The notes under the pieces are model-generated. The model had not been told where the DNA came from. It did no database searches and saw only the letters and a list, made by a program, of their open reading frames with translations. A stretch of DNA of 61,199 nt. Origin: Paramacrobiotus richtersi (taxonomy: Eukaryota; Tardigrada; Eutardigrada; Parachela; Macrobiotidae). The stretch covers positions 1 to 61,199 of the forward strand of contig JAQGAU010000017.1 in NCBI GenBank assembly GCA_034698045.1. The letters run 5' to 3'. The translations under genes were made by a program, and so were the position numbers. Position 1 is the first letter of the stretch, and each line of letters opens with the position of its first letter. Positions 23,681 through 35,787 of the stretch are shown piece by piece.

Positions 23681-24636
23681 TCGAATTAACCATGTATTTT
23701 AGGTGAAATTATTCTGAACGTTGGGAATTAGCTACTGACGTTGGGGAACGAGTGTATTTTTTCGGTAACATGGCTTAAACGTACAGGATTTTATAGTCCC
23801 TTTTCGTTATGATTACTGGCAGCATTGGGAACTTGGGGTTTGATCACCTGTTCCGCGTTTCAGTGAAAAGCACAGTGGACCGGGAAAAACGTAATTTTAA
23901 TGGTTGATCAAGCTAGGCAAATGTTTGTGTTGCAGCGTATTGTAATAAGAAATTAAATTAAGTTTTAGCTCTATATGATGGAACTGACAAACAATGTGGT
24001 GTTTTACCTGTTGGCTGCGTGTCCAGAAAGATTTCTCCATACGGTAGAAAAGCTTGGTCGACCCTTCATGAAATCAGGAGACTTTAGCTGCAAGCTGGGT
24101 TTTAGAAAGTCGCATTCAGCGTTGGCGTACTGATAGCGATCTGTCAATACAGCACTTATGTACTGCGATACACAATGGTAACACGTAATTCACAATTATA
24201 TCATCAGACGATAATAATTAATGTACGTATTAACAGTTGCAAGTACAGTAGTTTTGTACAAAAGGTACAGTAATGTAGACCATGGAGACGCTGCATCACA
24301 TGTACTGTCTTCCCCCGGAAGGTACAGTGTGAAAAGGTTTGGAAATCGGAAAATACAAAATTTTCAAATATCAATTTCCAAAATCACTTCCGGTCTCGCC
24401 TAATAAATCTCGCCATATCGCAATCCAGAGGCCATTGGTATGAGACCATTCAACAGGCCTCACTCTCAGACCAGCAAGACCGATGTATATCAGTTCAGTC
24501 GAAATTCGTCAGCGTCAGTCATTCTCATTTCATCCTTCCAGAAAAGATTACCTGCAGGAGACTGAGTATTCATTTGTAAACTTAACATTTTTAGCTAATC
24601 ATTCATTTTTTTGGAACAGATTTGCCAGTGCCCGCA

Positions 24637-25903
24637 ATGTCTTCTGCTATTGATCTCGTATACAGCGATGAATGCGAAATGCAGCATCTCCCAGACTCCC
24701 AGCCGAGCTCAAACTGGAGATCTGCAGTTATTTGGATGTCCACGACCAACAAGCCATGAGGAAGTAAGCAATCAGCTAAAGGTCATACAGCCTAATAACA
24801 GACACGTAGAGATTTTGAAATTGAGGATGTGTGATTCTTGGATTGATTAAATTCTGTTAAAAAACTCTTTTTCCAGAATTTGTAAATCTTGGAGATCCAG
24901 TCTGTATCAAGTGTATTTATCCCAGTGCGTCGACCTTGATGCTGCCAAAATACCCGAGCAATCTGGAAATCAGGAAAAGTGTAATGAACCACTGCCTGCA
25001 GGACTAAACGGACATCTTCTGACGTTATCCGAACATCTTCTGGAACATACGTTGAAAATTCATGTGCAAAAGAACACGAAAGTGTTGATTCTTCGCCACG
25101 TGGATTTTACTGGGAACAAGTTTGGTATTGTGGCCCGCGTTATCATGCAAAAGCAAGCGCAAATAATCCAGCTGATTCTCAAGGATTGTGAGCTGCAGGA
25201 GGATTACACGATGAAAAGCACTTGGTTCGCGGTTCAAGTGACACTCTCTCATCACCTGCTGCCGCAGGTTCTTCTTATGAATCTTAGAAAACGACTTATT
25301 CTGGATAACTACACAATCCGGAACGTTCTCAGTGGTGTGGCTATGTTGGGGCATGATATGGACTTTCACGGTCTGCCTTGCTGTCATCCTATCCAGACAC
25401 GCTTGGATGCGGGTAATATGCACAAGAAACTACCGATTATTCTACCGCGCTTGGAGTTCGACTGCAGCCTTCCCGTCAGCGGTCCAATACATGTCTTCCA
25501 GCAGCTCTTTCACCAGTTCATTATGGCGGTGGATGCCCAGTGCCCGGAAGTCGACCCACAGGTTCGGGAGGATGTCGCGGAGCTGTGTAGTTTCTGGAGC
25601 CACGGCGTGGCCGCCGGGTACAAGTGGGAGGCATTACAAGGTCTTTTAAAATGGTAAAATGGCAGAATGTGTTTACAATGGATGTGTGTATCTTGTATCT
25701 TTTCCAGCTTGAACGAAGGACGGCCTTATCCCGATAACTTTCCCAATCTGCCGGCAGTACTCTTCGCGTGGGATCCCGTAGCTCTGCCACAGTTGGATCC
25801 GCTGACCTTTAACAAACTGACGATGGAGACCCTGCATCGCTTGTACTGTCTTCCTCCGGACGGTGCAGTGTACCCACCACCAGCCGGTTTCCTTGGAACG
25901 TGA
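24637..25903 (+). pseudogene. F-box family gene B with a damaged F-box exon
   Basis: Same three-exon plan as gene A (24637-24763, 24877-25653, 25708-25903). Exon 1 has an extra 8 nt, a duplication of CTCCCAGA-type sequence near 24690, which shifts the frame in the middle of the F-box. From the normal ATG no F-box can be made. Exon 2 is fully open, is 777 nt long (a multiple of three) and keeps the family blocks, including IQLILKDCELQED, RLILDNYTIRNVLSG and AQCPEVDPQVREDVAELC. Either it is a recent pseudogene or a shorter protein starts later, without the F-box. I favour recent loss. Confidence 0.7.
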
Positions 25904-27505
25904 AATTATCTTGAATGTTTAAATACGATTTCGTGACAACTGTTTTGCGGTGATTGTCACTTGGAACAGTCGGAACTTCGTTTTACTTAATAGTGTTTGT
26001 TTTGCATTTGGCTGCTAACCGTCGTGGAGCGATACTAACGAATGACCTTTTAAGATGAGTGTATCTTTGGGTAACATGGGCTAACCGGGATTTTATATGT
26101 TGCTTTGTCATTTGCCATTTGTTCTGCGTTTTGCTGAAAGTCGGGATGGAGGAAAAGGTAACGGAATGTTTGATTAAGTTTAATAAATTTTTGGTGTTGC
26201 AAAGTATTGTGATAAGAAATTAAACTAATGTTTGGCTCTACATAATAAACCTACCAAACAATGTAGTGTTTTACATATTACAAGATGTTTTGCATGTATT
26301 CAGCGTGTCCGGAAAGGTTTTTCCATATCACACAAAACCTTGACCCTTTATGAAATCAGGAGACTTTTGCAAACTGTTACTGGGTTTTAGAATCTCGCCT
26401 GCGCTGTTAGCGTACTGTTTGCGGTTTCTGCCAATACGTAGCGGCTGTGTACTGCTCGTGTACTGCGATAAAAACGCTTGTCCACACATATTAATACCAG
26501 AAACTCAAACCTTAAACACAAACTGATTGCGCGCTCGCGTAATTACCACACTGGTAATGTTAATACTGTACGTAATTGTATTCGTATCATAAGACGTAAA
26601 TTATGTATGTATTACCAATTGCAATTGTAAGTAGCACGCACTGTTTTGTACAAAAGGTCATGGTTGTAAAATTCGAAAATATGTGTACCTGGACACAGGA
26701 CAGAGGAGGATGCTTCCGGTGGCCCCTCTGAACACAATATAAATGGCCATGTACACCAGACAGAGCGATGTTGTAAACCCGAGTAACCAGGGTACGTATC
26801 TGTACACTGAAACAATGAAAAGTGCCGCCAAAATTATGAATGTGGAGTGACATATTATAGAACCTATTCAAACGCAAGTACAGTTAAATAAGAAACCACC
26901 ATGGTGCTGCATATTGTTATCGGAAGCGCAAACTGTTGTGGTATCAAGTACGGTAAGTTAAAATTTTATGATTTATTTGCCCAGACGATTTTCAATGAGT
27001 ACGTACAAAACCGGATGTCATTCTGCCGCCTGTGCCAAATCGCAATATTTACGTATGATTTGCTGTATTATGGCTTGCTTTGTATTATTTTAAACTAGTT
27101 TTAGTTGGGTATTTTACAGTAAATTAATTACAGATATCAGAAGGTGTCGATAATCAGATATATCATATGCAGAATGACATTCGGAAATTTGTCCGAAATC
27201 GCAAAACACAAAATTATGAAGTTGTCGTCGAATCACTTCCGGTCTCTGCTAGTACAATACGTTTCGCCACATCGCAAGTTCAGAGGCCACTGGCTTTCAG
27301 ACCAGACGGAAGGCCACTGGCCTCAGAGTGTCAGACCAGTCCAGACAATAAAATTCAGTCGTTCGGGATATTTGCTTCTGGCATTTCTCTGCTTCCACGG
27401 ATTGTTATCTGCAGGAGACTGGCATGTTCTTTTGTGTAATTTTATCAACCTCATTTTTGTCGAATCATTCATTTTTTTTGTGAAACCAGGTTATCAGCGT
27501 TCGCG
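25904..27505. other. Spacer between F-box genes B and C
   Basis: No gene. It is homologous to the flanks of genes A and B (for example 26100-26500 with 23830-24180, and 27120-27300 with 22050-22200), so it is part of the tandem unit. Confidence 0.5.
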
Positions 27506-29120
27506 ATGTCTGCTGCTGTTGATCTTGTGTGCAGCGACGAATGCGGAATGCAGCATCTCCCAGCCGAGCTCAAACTGGAAATCTGCAGTTATCTTGATGT
27601 CCACGACCAACAGGCCATGAGGAAGTAAGCGATCAGCTAAGGTCACATAATTATCATAGGTTCATATAATTGATAATAACACAAGCATTTAACAGTGAAC
27701 TGAGTTAGAATGCAATAGAAATCTTATGGATTAACGTTTTTACGTGATAAACTCCATATCCTCCTGCGAGGCCGACGACGTCTTTCTGTGGCCGAATTTG
27801 CAGTCTTCTCAAATGGTAAAATCCCTGTCCTCTATCCTGCATAGATGTGTACCGTACCGGGAGTTTGTCATTTGCGTATTGTTGTAGTTTCGACCAGTGG
27901 CTGTCATTGCACCATCATATCAAATGGTTAAATCCCTGTCTCGTTGTACTGCAGAGATGTGTACCCTACCGGGAATTGGTCATTTGCGTATTGTTGTATT
28001 TTCAGAATCTGCAAATCATGGAGATCCAGTCTATCTCGAGCGTTTTTATCCCAGTATGTCGACATAGATGTCTCCAAAATGCCCGAGCCATCCGAAAATC
28101 AGAAGAATCATCACGATAATCCACTGTCAGCCGAACAACTTGGACGTCGTCTAACTGTATCCGCAAATCGTCTGGCACACGCGTTGAACATTCATGTGCA
28201 TAAGACCACGAAAGTGCTGGTTATTCGACACGTGGATTGTAATTGGATGGAGTTGAAAATTCTGAACCGAGTGATCATTAACAAAAAGACGGACCTGTTC
28301 CAGCTGATTCTCAAGGATTGCCAGCTGCGGGAGGATTTCACCAGCCAACCTTCTTTCTTGTACAGTCCACAAGGTGCATTCCTGGCTCCCGTGGAACTCG
28401 CCCTGATGCTGGATGATGTTCTCCTTCGACGTATCACCAAGCGAATTGTCCTGGATAACTTCACAATTGGGAATATTCTGAGTGGTGGTGCTATGTCGGT
28501 GGATGAGATAGTCCGTGACGACTTGCCGTGCCGTCATCGTATCCGGACGCGCTTGAATGCCGGTAATATGTACAGGACACTGCCCGTTGTTCTCACCCGC
28601 CTGCAGTTCGACTCCACCTCCGTCGTCGACCCCAGCTCCGTCAGCAGTCTGCAGTTCGACTCCGTCAGCGGTCTGCGCATGCAGCGCATCCTGCAACGAC
28701 ACAGAAAGCTCTACAATGACATCCTTTACCCCATTATCACAGCGGCCGATGCCCAGTGCCCGGAAGTTGACCCACTGGTTCGGGAGGATGTCGCGCAGCT
28801 GTGCCGCTTCTGGAGCCGCTGTAAGGCCGCTGCCGGGTACGACGCGTGGAGGAAATTACGGTTGCTTATCAAATGGTAAAATCAGTGAATGAGTAGTTAG
28901 ACGTGGATACTAAACCTGTTGTATCTTGTACAGCTTGAATGACGGTGTGTACACCCCCCATGAACCACCCACGGAGGCGGATATTGCACCCCTGCGGCAA
29001 TTGGACCCACTGACCTTGAACAAACTGACTATGGAAGCCCTGTATCGCATGTACTGTCTTACCCCCAGCCAGCGAGAAGTACCCACATTCGCCGCAGTAC
29101 GTGAACGTGATGACGACTAG
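27506..29120 (+). CDS. F-box family protein C (391 aa, 3 exons)
   Basis: Exons 27506-27624, 28006-28875 and 28934-29120. The F-box is intact (LPAELKLEICSYLDVHDQQA, then KICKSWRSSLS). The body is longer than in A because of in-frame insertions, notably a Ser/Val-rich stretch near 28610-28670 (VVDPSSVSSLQFDSVSGL). The exon length of 870 nt is still a multiple of three, which argues for a working protein. Family blocks are present (VLVIRHVDCN, LFQLILKDCQLRED, IVLDNFTIGNILSGG, AQCPEVDPLVREDVAQLC). The predicted role is as for gene A, an SCF-type substrate adaptor. Intron 1 is unusually long (381 nt) and carries two fossil pieces of an exon-2 tail plus intron 2 from a paralogue. Confidence 0.8.
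27780..28005 (+). repeat. Two fossil exon-2-tail/intron-2 pieces inside intron 1 of gene C
   Basis: Bases about 27893-28005 match the stretch of gene A from its exon 2 end through intron 2 (CAGTGGCTG...CATTGCAC...CAATGGT, then TCATTTGCGTAT...TCAG; gene A about 23395-23511). A partial second copy lies at about 27785-27890. The acceptor now used for exon 2 of gene C thus appears to be derived from an intron-2 acceptor. Confidence 0.65.
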
Positions 29121-30577
29121 TGGCGACTAGAGATTGGTAAAGGGTTGCTTTTGAGAACGGTAGAAAGTAGGTCCACCTGTTTTTTGTTTCAGCGTTTGAG
29201 TATGGAAGTTGTGGGAGGTAATGTTAGTTTGATTTTGTGAATTTTTGTCTACTGTCCCGTCGCGTGCTAACTGGGACAAATTTTTAATTTGATTTGGAAT
29301 TTTTATTGTGTCTACACTGTTTCTGGGCTGCTTGCCGATTAAAGATAATAGTGGCCGTACATATACATACTTCTACCAGATATCGGTTAAACTTGGTAAT
29401 AATGATTGCAATCCTTACCGAGTTTTATAACCGCTATCTAGCTGGTACGTGGCAGTACATGTATAATTGTACTTTCGATAGCGATGCGTTAAGTATATAC
29501 GATTCTGAAACAACTTTTTCTGCTTTTATGAGAACTTGCATTTTAGAATTAGTTTTATTTCCTTGCTTTTTTGTATTTGTCCTGCGTTTGGCAGAAAACC
29601 AAAGTGGCGAGAAAGTGTTTAATTTGATGGTCATGATTATGAATAATGTGATGTTCAAGCGGAAATGGGTAAATTGATATTTCTGATGTCTGTTTTAAGC
29701 TTTGCTTACCATTTAATATGCAAATTTTGGTATTGCCGAGTGCAGCGCTATGTGTTAAAAAATAAAATTTTAGGTTGTTCATCTCATTGTGATAAGTTAT
29801 GAAGTTCATACAGACTGATACAGTGTACAAAAAAACAGACGGAATTGCCGTTTTCCCGTATTACGAAAATTGATATCCCCGTCACAAAATAAATAAAAGA
29901 GAATTTTGGCTTTGGAGATTTTCTGTTACATACGGCAACAAACCACGTATGATTCTATAAATATTGAAATTAGGAAACGAATCGAAGGAGATCTAGAATC
30001 GCAATTAAAATTCATGCTGTGTGAACAAGGAAATCTTCTGGTATCCGTATCCCCCTTAAAGTATACCTCGCCACACCCCTCCACCAGTGCAGAAACGATT
30101 TGGCCCATTTGGATTTTCGTAAACACGAGTCACGCTGGAAACTGGTTATTTTCTTCCACTTTTAGTGACTTTACCTTAAACCCTACTCACGGTAGCTTAT
30201 TGTCATTATACGGGAGTGTTATTGATTGAAAAATTGAAGGATCGGAAGTTATTGCGTACGGGATCGAGGTTAATGTATCGAGCAGCATTGTTGATAGAGT
30301 GATCGGACACAAAAGCACCCTGGTTCGCAGTCTTGCAGCAGTGCTTCAACTGCGGGGAAATCTCCCATTTCCACCTCATCCAGGTAAATTATGTACAACT
30401 ACACTTCCTGTACCCAGCAGCTCATCCATCGATCAGTGTGTGAGCGTTTTTCGGAATGTGCAGTCGCGAATGTCAACTTCAGTGTTGAACGTTCTTCGCG
30501 ATATAACTGAGAATTTCTGTCCTTTTTCATCGTGTTCTTCATTGAGGATGATGTGGTTGCATTGGCAGGTTGATTGA
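29121..30577. other. Spacer between F-box gene C and HSBP1
   Basis: The first 700 bases look like a diverged copy of the 3' flank shared by the F-box trio. The stretch 30040-30560 is less AT-rich and probably holds the promoter and 5' UTR of HSBP1. I see open frames there but no recognisable protein. Confidence 0.45.
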
Positions 30578-32298
30578 ATGATGTCGAAGGAAGCGGAGGG
30601 TGATAAGCAGATGATGAGTAAGGAGATGGCGTCCCTGCACGCGGCAGCTGATGGCAGTCAGTCCGTGGATGGCAATGCGACGGTGGTGAATCCGGCCGAA
30701 TTCCTCAGCGTGGTAAGCAATTTTAACGCAGGTTTTCATTCCACGTTTGTTTTTGAAGGGTGATTAATTTTTTTTCAATTTCGTTTCAACTTTTTTTAAA
30801 AATGCCTTTGCAGTTTCTGTGTTGGAAAGAGGTTTATTCTCGAAAATTCCGATTTTTCACAATTACAGCAACCCGACGCTTTTTTAAAATACAGAACGCA
30901 GCAGTATCGATGTTTACGGTCCCATCACTTCATTTTCATGATCATTAATATAATATAATTAAATTTAATAATTCACCCACAATAAGGTCGCAAGTTTTCT
31001 GATTTTCAGCGAACATTTTTTTCATGTTTTTTTTCATGATAATTTGGTAAAAATCAAAACAAATATTCCTTTTAAGATTGTGAAAGTGTATCATTTGTGG
31101 CAAAATATAGCGATCCTGGTTGAACGCAGAAACACGTAAATAATAAACAAAACCATGTAGTTATCAGTTTTGGAACCGCATTAGGATAACGTAGATTTTA
31201 TTGCAAAAATTATTGTACATAAATAATTTGCAATGAATACGAAATTTGATTAGACAAAAAATATCCGACACCATTCTATCGGTAATTGGGAGTCGTTTCG
31301 CTGATCGACAGGCCGTTTCCGGTTAAATAACAACTTCCGTCACATTTATAAGTGGTCATGCCATGGTTGACTTGGTTTTTGTAGAGCTCCGATAATTCGT
31401 TTCAGTCACGTACCATGATTGACATTCCTGCTCAGTTTATGTACAGTAGTAACAGTTTCTTGTGTCTGATTTTTTGAATTAGTTTACTGACATGTTGAAC
31501 TGATTATTTTGCAGCTCCAGACCACGTTCCAGCAGATGCAGGATCGCTTTACGCAGATGATGGACCAAGTTATGGATCGAAATATCCTTTTTCTGAGACA
31601 CTGACGTTTTTAACGACAGCCTTTCGTAGTAAATATTTATTCTTTTTTCAAAATAATGTTATTTTCTTATCGGTCATATGAATTCGCTTAATTAATTATA
31701 TTACTTCTTATGAATTAAGAATACGTATTTATAATTATTTATCTGTTAAGTAGGAATTTCGATAGAATTTAAATTAACACAATTAAATGTATACAATTAA
31801 AGATGTAAATATTGAAAAGCATTTTGGAGAAACGCAACGAAACAATTATGGAGCAAGGAATTTAGGTAATTCAATGTTTAGTCCACTAAACTGATGGTAA
31901 TTCAATTTCTTTTGGAATTAAAATTAAAATTTAATTTATTAAAGTTATTTGAATTTAAAATAACTAGTAATTAGTAGAAACTAAATTTAAATTAACTAGT
32001 CTGGGTCGAATCTGATAATACATACGAAATATACATGAAATAATTCATAAATATGTCCAGATTAAATTTTAGGGAAAAACTTGACTGCATAAACTGTGGA
32101 AGCATGTCAGAAATTATAATTGTGCGGTGGCCTTAACAGCAGGAATTCGTTTTCCGGTATATACTGGACGAGATGGCCGAGCGTCTGAATGATCTGGAAA
32201 AGGAAGTAACGGACCTCGTCAATTACGCCGGCGGCATTGGCGACCAGCAGGGCGGCAAGGATACCGAGAATATTCCCCCGGAAGGCGGTCCCCAATAG
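30578..32298 (+). CDS. HSBP1: Heat shock factor-binding protein 1 (HSBP1)
   Basis: A small coiled-coil protein that in other animals binds the trimerisation region of HSF1 and damps the heat-shock response; human HSBP1 is also linked to WASH-complex assembly. Exon 1 (30578-30712) gives a family-unlike acidic N-terminus. Exon 2 (31515-31581) codes LQTTFQQMQDRFTQMMDQVM then DR, and exon 3 (32165-32298) codes DEMAERLNDLEKEVTDLVNY then AGG. The join M-DEMAERLNDLEKEV aligns residue for residue with the human repeat (DQIIGRIDDMSSRIDDLEK) only if intron 2 is taken as AT-AC, 31582-32164. The predicted product is 111 residues, longer than the human protein because of the N-terminal extension; the next ATG at 30581 is an equal start candidate. 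Confidence 0.85.
31582..32164 (+). other. Candidate U12-type AT-AC intron in HSBP1
   Basis: The intron starts ATATCCTTTTT, an exact match to the minor-spliceosome 5' consensus, and ends TATAC. A CCTTAAC sequence at 32131-32137 matches the U12 branch-point consensus, 28 nt before the end, which is farther than usual. No GT donor gives the right coiled-coil register. The AT-AC reading restores phase and the exact family spacing. Confidence 0.75.
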
Positions 32299-33051
32299 CG
32301 TCCTTTCCATGCCATTTATCCATTTCGGACGTAATGCCTATAACAGTATCAGATTATCCGTCAGGATTTCTCTCCCGTCAACGAGTCCAGTTTCTGTCCA
32401 TAATCGTAACTCGCACTTTTTCGCCTTTATTTTCAGTGTTTTTCACCGTACAAATGTCAGCGTTCCTGTTTTCTTTGATCTGATAAGACATCTGCAGAGT
32501 GTGTTCTTGATTCTTTTGGTTAGTTTGGTAAATTGGCAGTATGAAAGTTTCGTTGAAAAACAGTTTTGCTAGCAGTTTTCCCAGTTGATAACGCTTCCGA
32601 TACGAATAAAAAAATATTAAACAAATCAGTACTCACTTCGGATTCTGCGTAAACTTTTAGAGAATGGTTCAAATCATGTCGATAATTCTTTTATAAATTA
32701 TGCAAAAGTTCAAAACTAATTTTTCCCCATTTTCATTGTCAAAATTAATGATTAGCTCCAAACAACAACGCTAAAAGGGTCATAAACGAATCATGAGGAA
32801 GCAGCAGCGCCGCCTGTTGGTTAACTTGTCCCTTGATTAGGCGCCTGCCTCGGGTGAATTTCCGTTGCATTTGATTTGTTTGCGCTGGCATGAGTTGTCA
32901 GTTGGCCTGTCAGTTTTGACATTTAATTTTTTTCTGCAACGAGAAATTCTGAATATTTCATGTTTCTGGAAGGGCACAGTGTTTAATTACAAGAGACATC
33001 AGAATTTACACGTTTTTCCTTTATCAAATTGGATCAGCGAACATCCCCAGC
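32299..33051. other. Spacer between HSBP1 and ESCO
   Basis: About 750 bases holding the 3' UTR of HSBP1 and the promoter of ESCO. No other feature recognised. Confidence 0.5.
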
Positions 33052-35787
33052 ATGGACAGTGGCCACGAAACCAGTGGCATCGCTGCACAGCCCACGACTC
33101 CGCGCACACTACGGAACGTTATCAACAAGCATAAATCGGGCCAACTGAAGCTCACCGACTTTGCCTGCGTTGACTACATTCCCAACTTGAAGAAGATGGT
33201 GGCCAACACGGTTAGCAACGTCTGGGATAGTCCAAAGTCCACGCGACGGACTCCCCAGTCGTCGGGGAAGAAACGGCAGAACGTCGAGCCAAGGACGGGT
33301 TCGGGACAGAAACGATCTCATCAGCCAGTTATTGTACGTTTTCTTTCGTTTTCTTGCTTCTGTATTTATTCCACAAGTATGGAACGTTTTGGAAGATGTT
33401 GGGAATAATGGGCGTGCGTTTTGGTAGGATGCGAATCAGCGGGAGATTGGGCCGCGAAAGTGTAAAAAATGTGGATTTTTGGGAGATTTTGATGATGAAG
33501 ACGAACGGCAAGTGCACGAAGAGTATCATCGACAACTGGATAGTGCTTTGAAATATACGGTATGTCACCGCAAGTTTTTATTGTAATTTCGATTGTGCAT
33601 TACACTGCTTACAGTATATATTTTTTTATGATTTTTATCAGTTTTTATCAGCGATTTTCAATTTGTGCAGCGGATTTGCTGTTATAAATTTATAATGACT
33701 TTATGGTTTTGTATAGTTTTGTAACTGACGATCGTATTTATGGTGTTTGACATACTTCGTACCGCTTCTTCATTGCAGAACATTTTATGAATATTTTTGT
33801 ATATTTTGTAGTCGTTCTTTCATATTCGTGTAACTATTTTGCTTCGTTTTGAAATGTTGCATCATCATCATTATTTGATAGTGAGTTTGCTGTGATAATT
33901 ACTTGTACTGTTATATTTAATTTCAAAGGTTTCTAAATTTTGTCCTGTATTGGAAACAATTTCGGCTCATTTTCGTCAACTGCATTCTGAAGAATTTGCG
34001 CGGTTAATTGTTTTAATATATTATTGAATTATCGGTGCAATAACTGTAATAAGTTTGCAATAAAATCGGAAACGTAATTAATAAAATAATTATTTAATTA
34101 CCAGTGAGTTAACTATATTAAATTAATAATAGAATCAGAAACGTAATTGTTAAAATAAAAATTGATAAATTAATTGGTAAACAATAAAAATAAGGACAAT
34201 GAAAAATTAATGAAAAAAAAGATTAATTAATTATTAAATTATCAGTGTAGTTCATTTGCGATATCTTATTTGTTTCATGTTTATTGTAGACCTGTAAAAA
34301 CGAGGTGATCCTCAACGACAGCCCCTCCCAGTACAAACTCCTTCTCGTGACAGTGACGAGCGGACGAGGTCTCGTTAACAAGGTTTGTAGCAAAATTCCA
34401 CATAGAGATTTTCCTCAACCAGTATGACCATTTGCAGGCACGCTCCGTTGTCCGTTTTGTGTCGAAATCCATGGACGCCGTGCTGGTTGAACGCCTGGAG
34501 GATCAACGTGATATGGTCCTGCTGCTGGTCAATGTGCAACGGAATGTGGTTGTCGGGTGTTTGTGCGCTGATGTGGTGGATAATCGGTCGGCTGGCGGTA
34601 AGAAATAATATGGTAAAAATTTATCGAATTTACAAACGAATTGCTCGTAATTTTTTCGCTTTTCTGTCAAATAAATTGAAATAAATAAATTGTAGTGAAT
34701 TGAAACAGATAAATTGTTAGTAAATAAATTGTCAATAAATAAACTGAAGTAAAATAAAATAAATAAATTGTCAATAAACAATCAATAAATTGTCAATGAA
34801 CAATAAATAAATTGTCAAGTAAATTGAAGCAAATAAATTGTCAATAAATAAACTGAAGTAAAATGAAACAGATAAATTGTCAATAAACAATAAATAAATT
34901 GTCGAGTAAATTGAAGCAAATAAATTGTCAATAAATAAACTGAAGTAAAATGAAACAGATAAATTGTCAATAAACAATAAATAAATTGTCGAGTAAATTG
35001 AAGCAAATAAATTGTCAATAAACAAACTGAACTGAGTTGTTTATAAATAAATTGTCAAGTAAACTGAAATAAATAAATTGTTAATAAATAAGCTGAAGTA
35101 ATTTGCCAAGTAAATTGAAATAAATAAATTGTCAGGAAATAAATTTAAGTAAATTGCCGAATTGTAAATTGATCAAGGATCACTTATTTACAACTTTTTG
35201 CGGATTATGTTCGTTTATCATTTTCGAACCGGGTTTTGTGAAAATGTTAAGAAACATGTACTTTCGGTCAGTGTGCAGTGAAAAGTACTTTCTGCGTCAA
35301 TATGGTTGTTCTTTCGGGATACAATACCAAAGATAAATAAATTGTTCGTTATTCATTACTTCTATTCAAGCAAAACAAAACAAATCATTATGCGCTGATT
35401 TACCAGTTTTTTTTGCGGGTGTTGTTCGGTTATTAATTTTTCGGCAGAATTTATTGCAAAAATAACAAGAAACATTTATTTTCCGATCAATAACATACAT
35501 TTTCTCGATGTGCAGGTGTTTCTACACAATCCCATGCAAAGACCGTCTGCGGAGTGGATCTAATGTGGACCGACCCGCAACACCGTCGTCAGGGCCTCGC
35601 GACGCTGATGCTACAGTGTTTATGGCGGTATTTTACGCGAACTCACCTCCGCAACGATGTCGATAAGAAATCCCATCTGGCATTCTCCGAACCCACCGCG
35701 GAAGGCCGCAAAGTGATTGTGTCGTTTCTCGGCGGTCAGGATTTCCTTCTCCACACTCCACGCAGTCGTAAGCCGTTGGATGATTAG
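33052..35787 (+). CDS. ESCO: Cohesin acetyltransferase ESCO/Eco1
   Basis: Acetylates SMC3 in S phase to establish sister-chromatid cohesion, in the nucleus. Exons 33052-33333, 33428-33559, 34290-34382, 34438-34597 and 35516-35787 join in phase to 312 residues. The N-terminal 94 residues are short and basic with a PCNA-binding-like motif QLKLTDFA (31-38). A C2H2 zinc finger follows (Cys106, Cys109, His124, His128; CKKCGFLGDFDDEDERQVHE). The acetyltransferase core includes NVVVGCLCADVV, the acetyl-CoA motif GVDLMWTDPQHRRQGLATLM and the ESCO signature LAFSEPTAEGRK. The protein is much shorter than vertebrate ESCO1/2 (600-840 residues) and close to yeast Eco1 (281). Paralogue naming (1 or 2) is not possible. 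It is convergent with LDH. Confidence 0.93.
34680..35130. repeat. AT-rich tandem repeat in ESCO intron 4
   Basis: Nested repeats of AATAAATTGTCAATAAA-type units, with a higher-order period of about 87 bp (for example 34868 and 34955). It fills about half of the 918-nt fourth intron. The reverse strand shows a long open frame of repeated FIDNLFASIY units, which is a by-product of the repeat. Confidence 0.8.

Noticed and set aside
29294-29677. 127-codon plus-strand frame with hydrophobic segments after F-box gene C
   Set aside because: It starts at TTG, lies in a diverged copy of the 3' flank shared by the F-box trio, and has no counterpart frame in the other copies.
31570-32142. Conventional GT-AG intron 2 for HSBP1
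   Set aside because: It keeps phase but replaces the end of the first coiled-coil segment with EFVFRYIL and breaks the alignment with HSBP1; the AT-AC reading fits exactly.
34771-35025. Long minus-strand open frame of repeated FIDNLFASIY units
   Set aside because: It is the translation of the AT-rich tandem repeat in ESCO intron 4; the repeat happens to lack stops in that frame.
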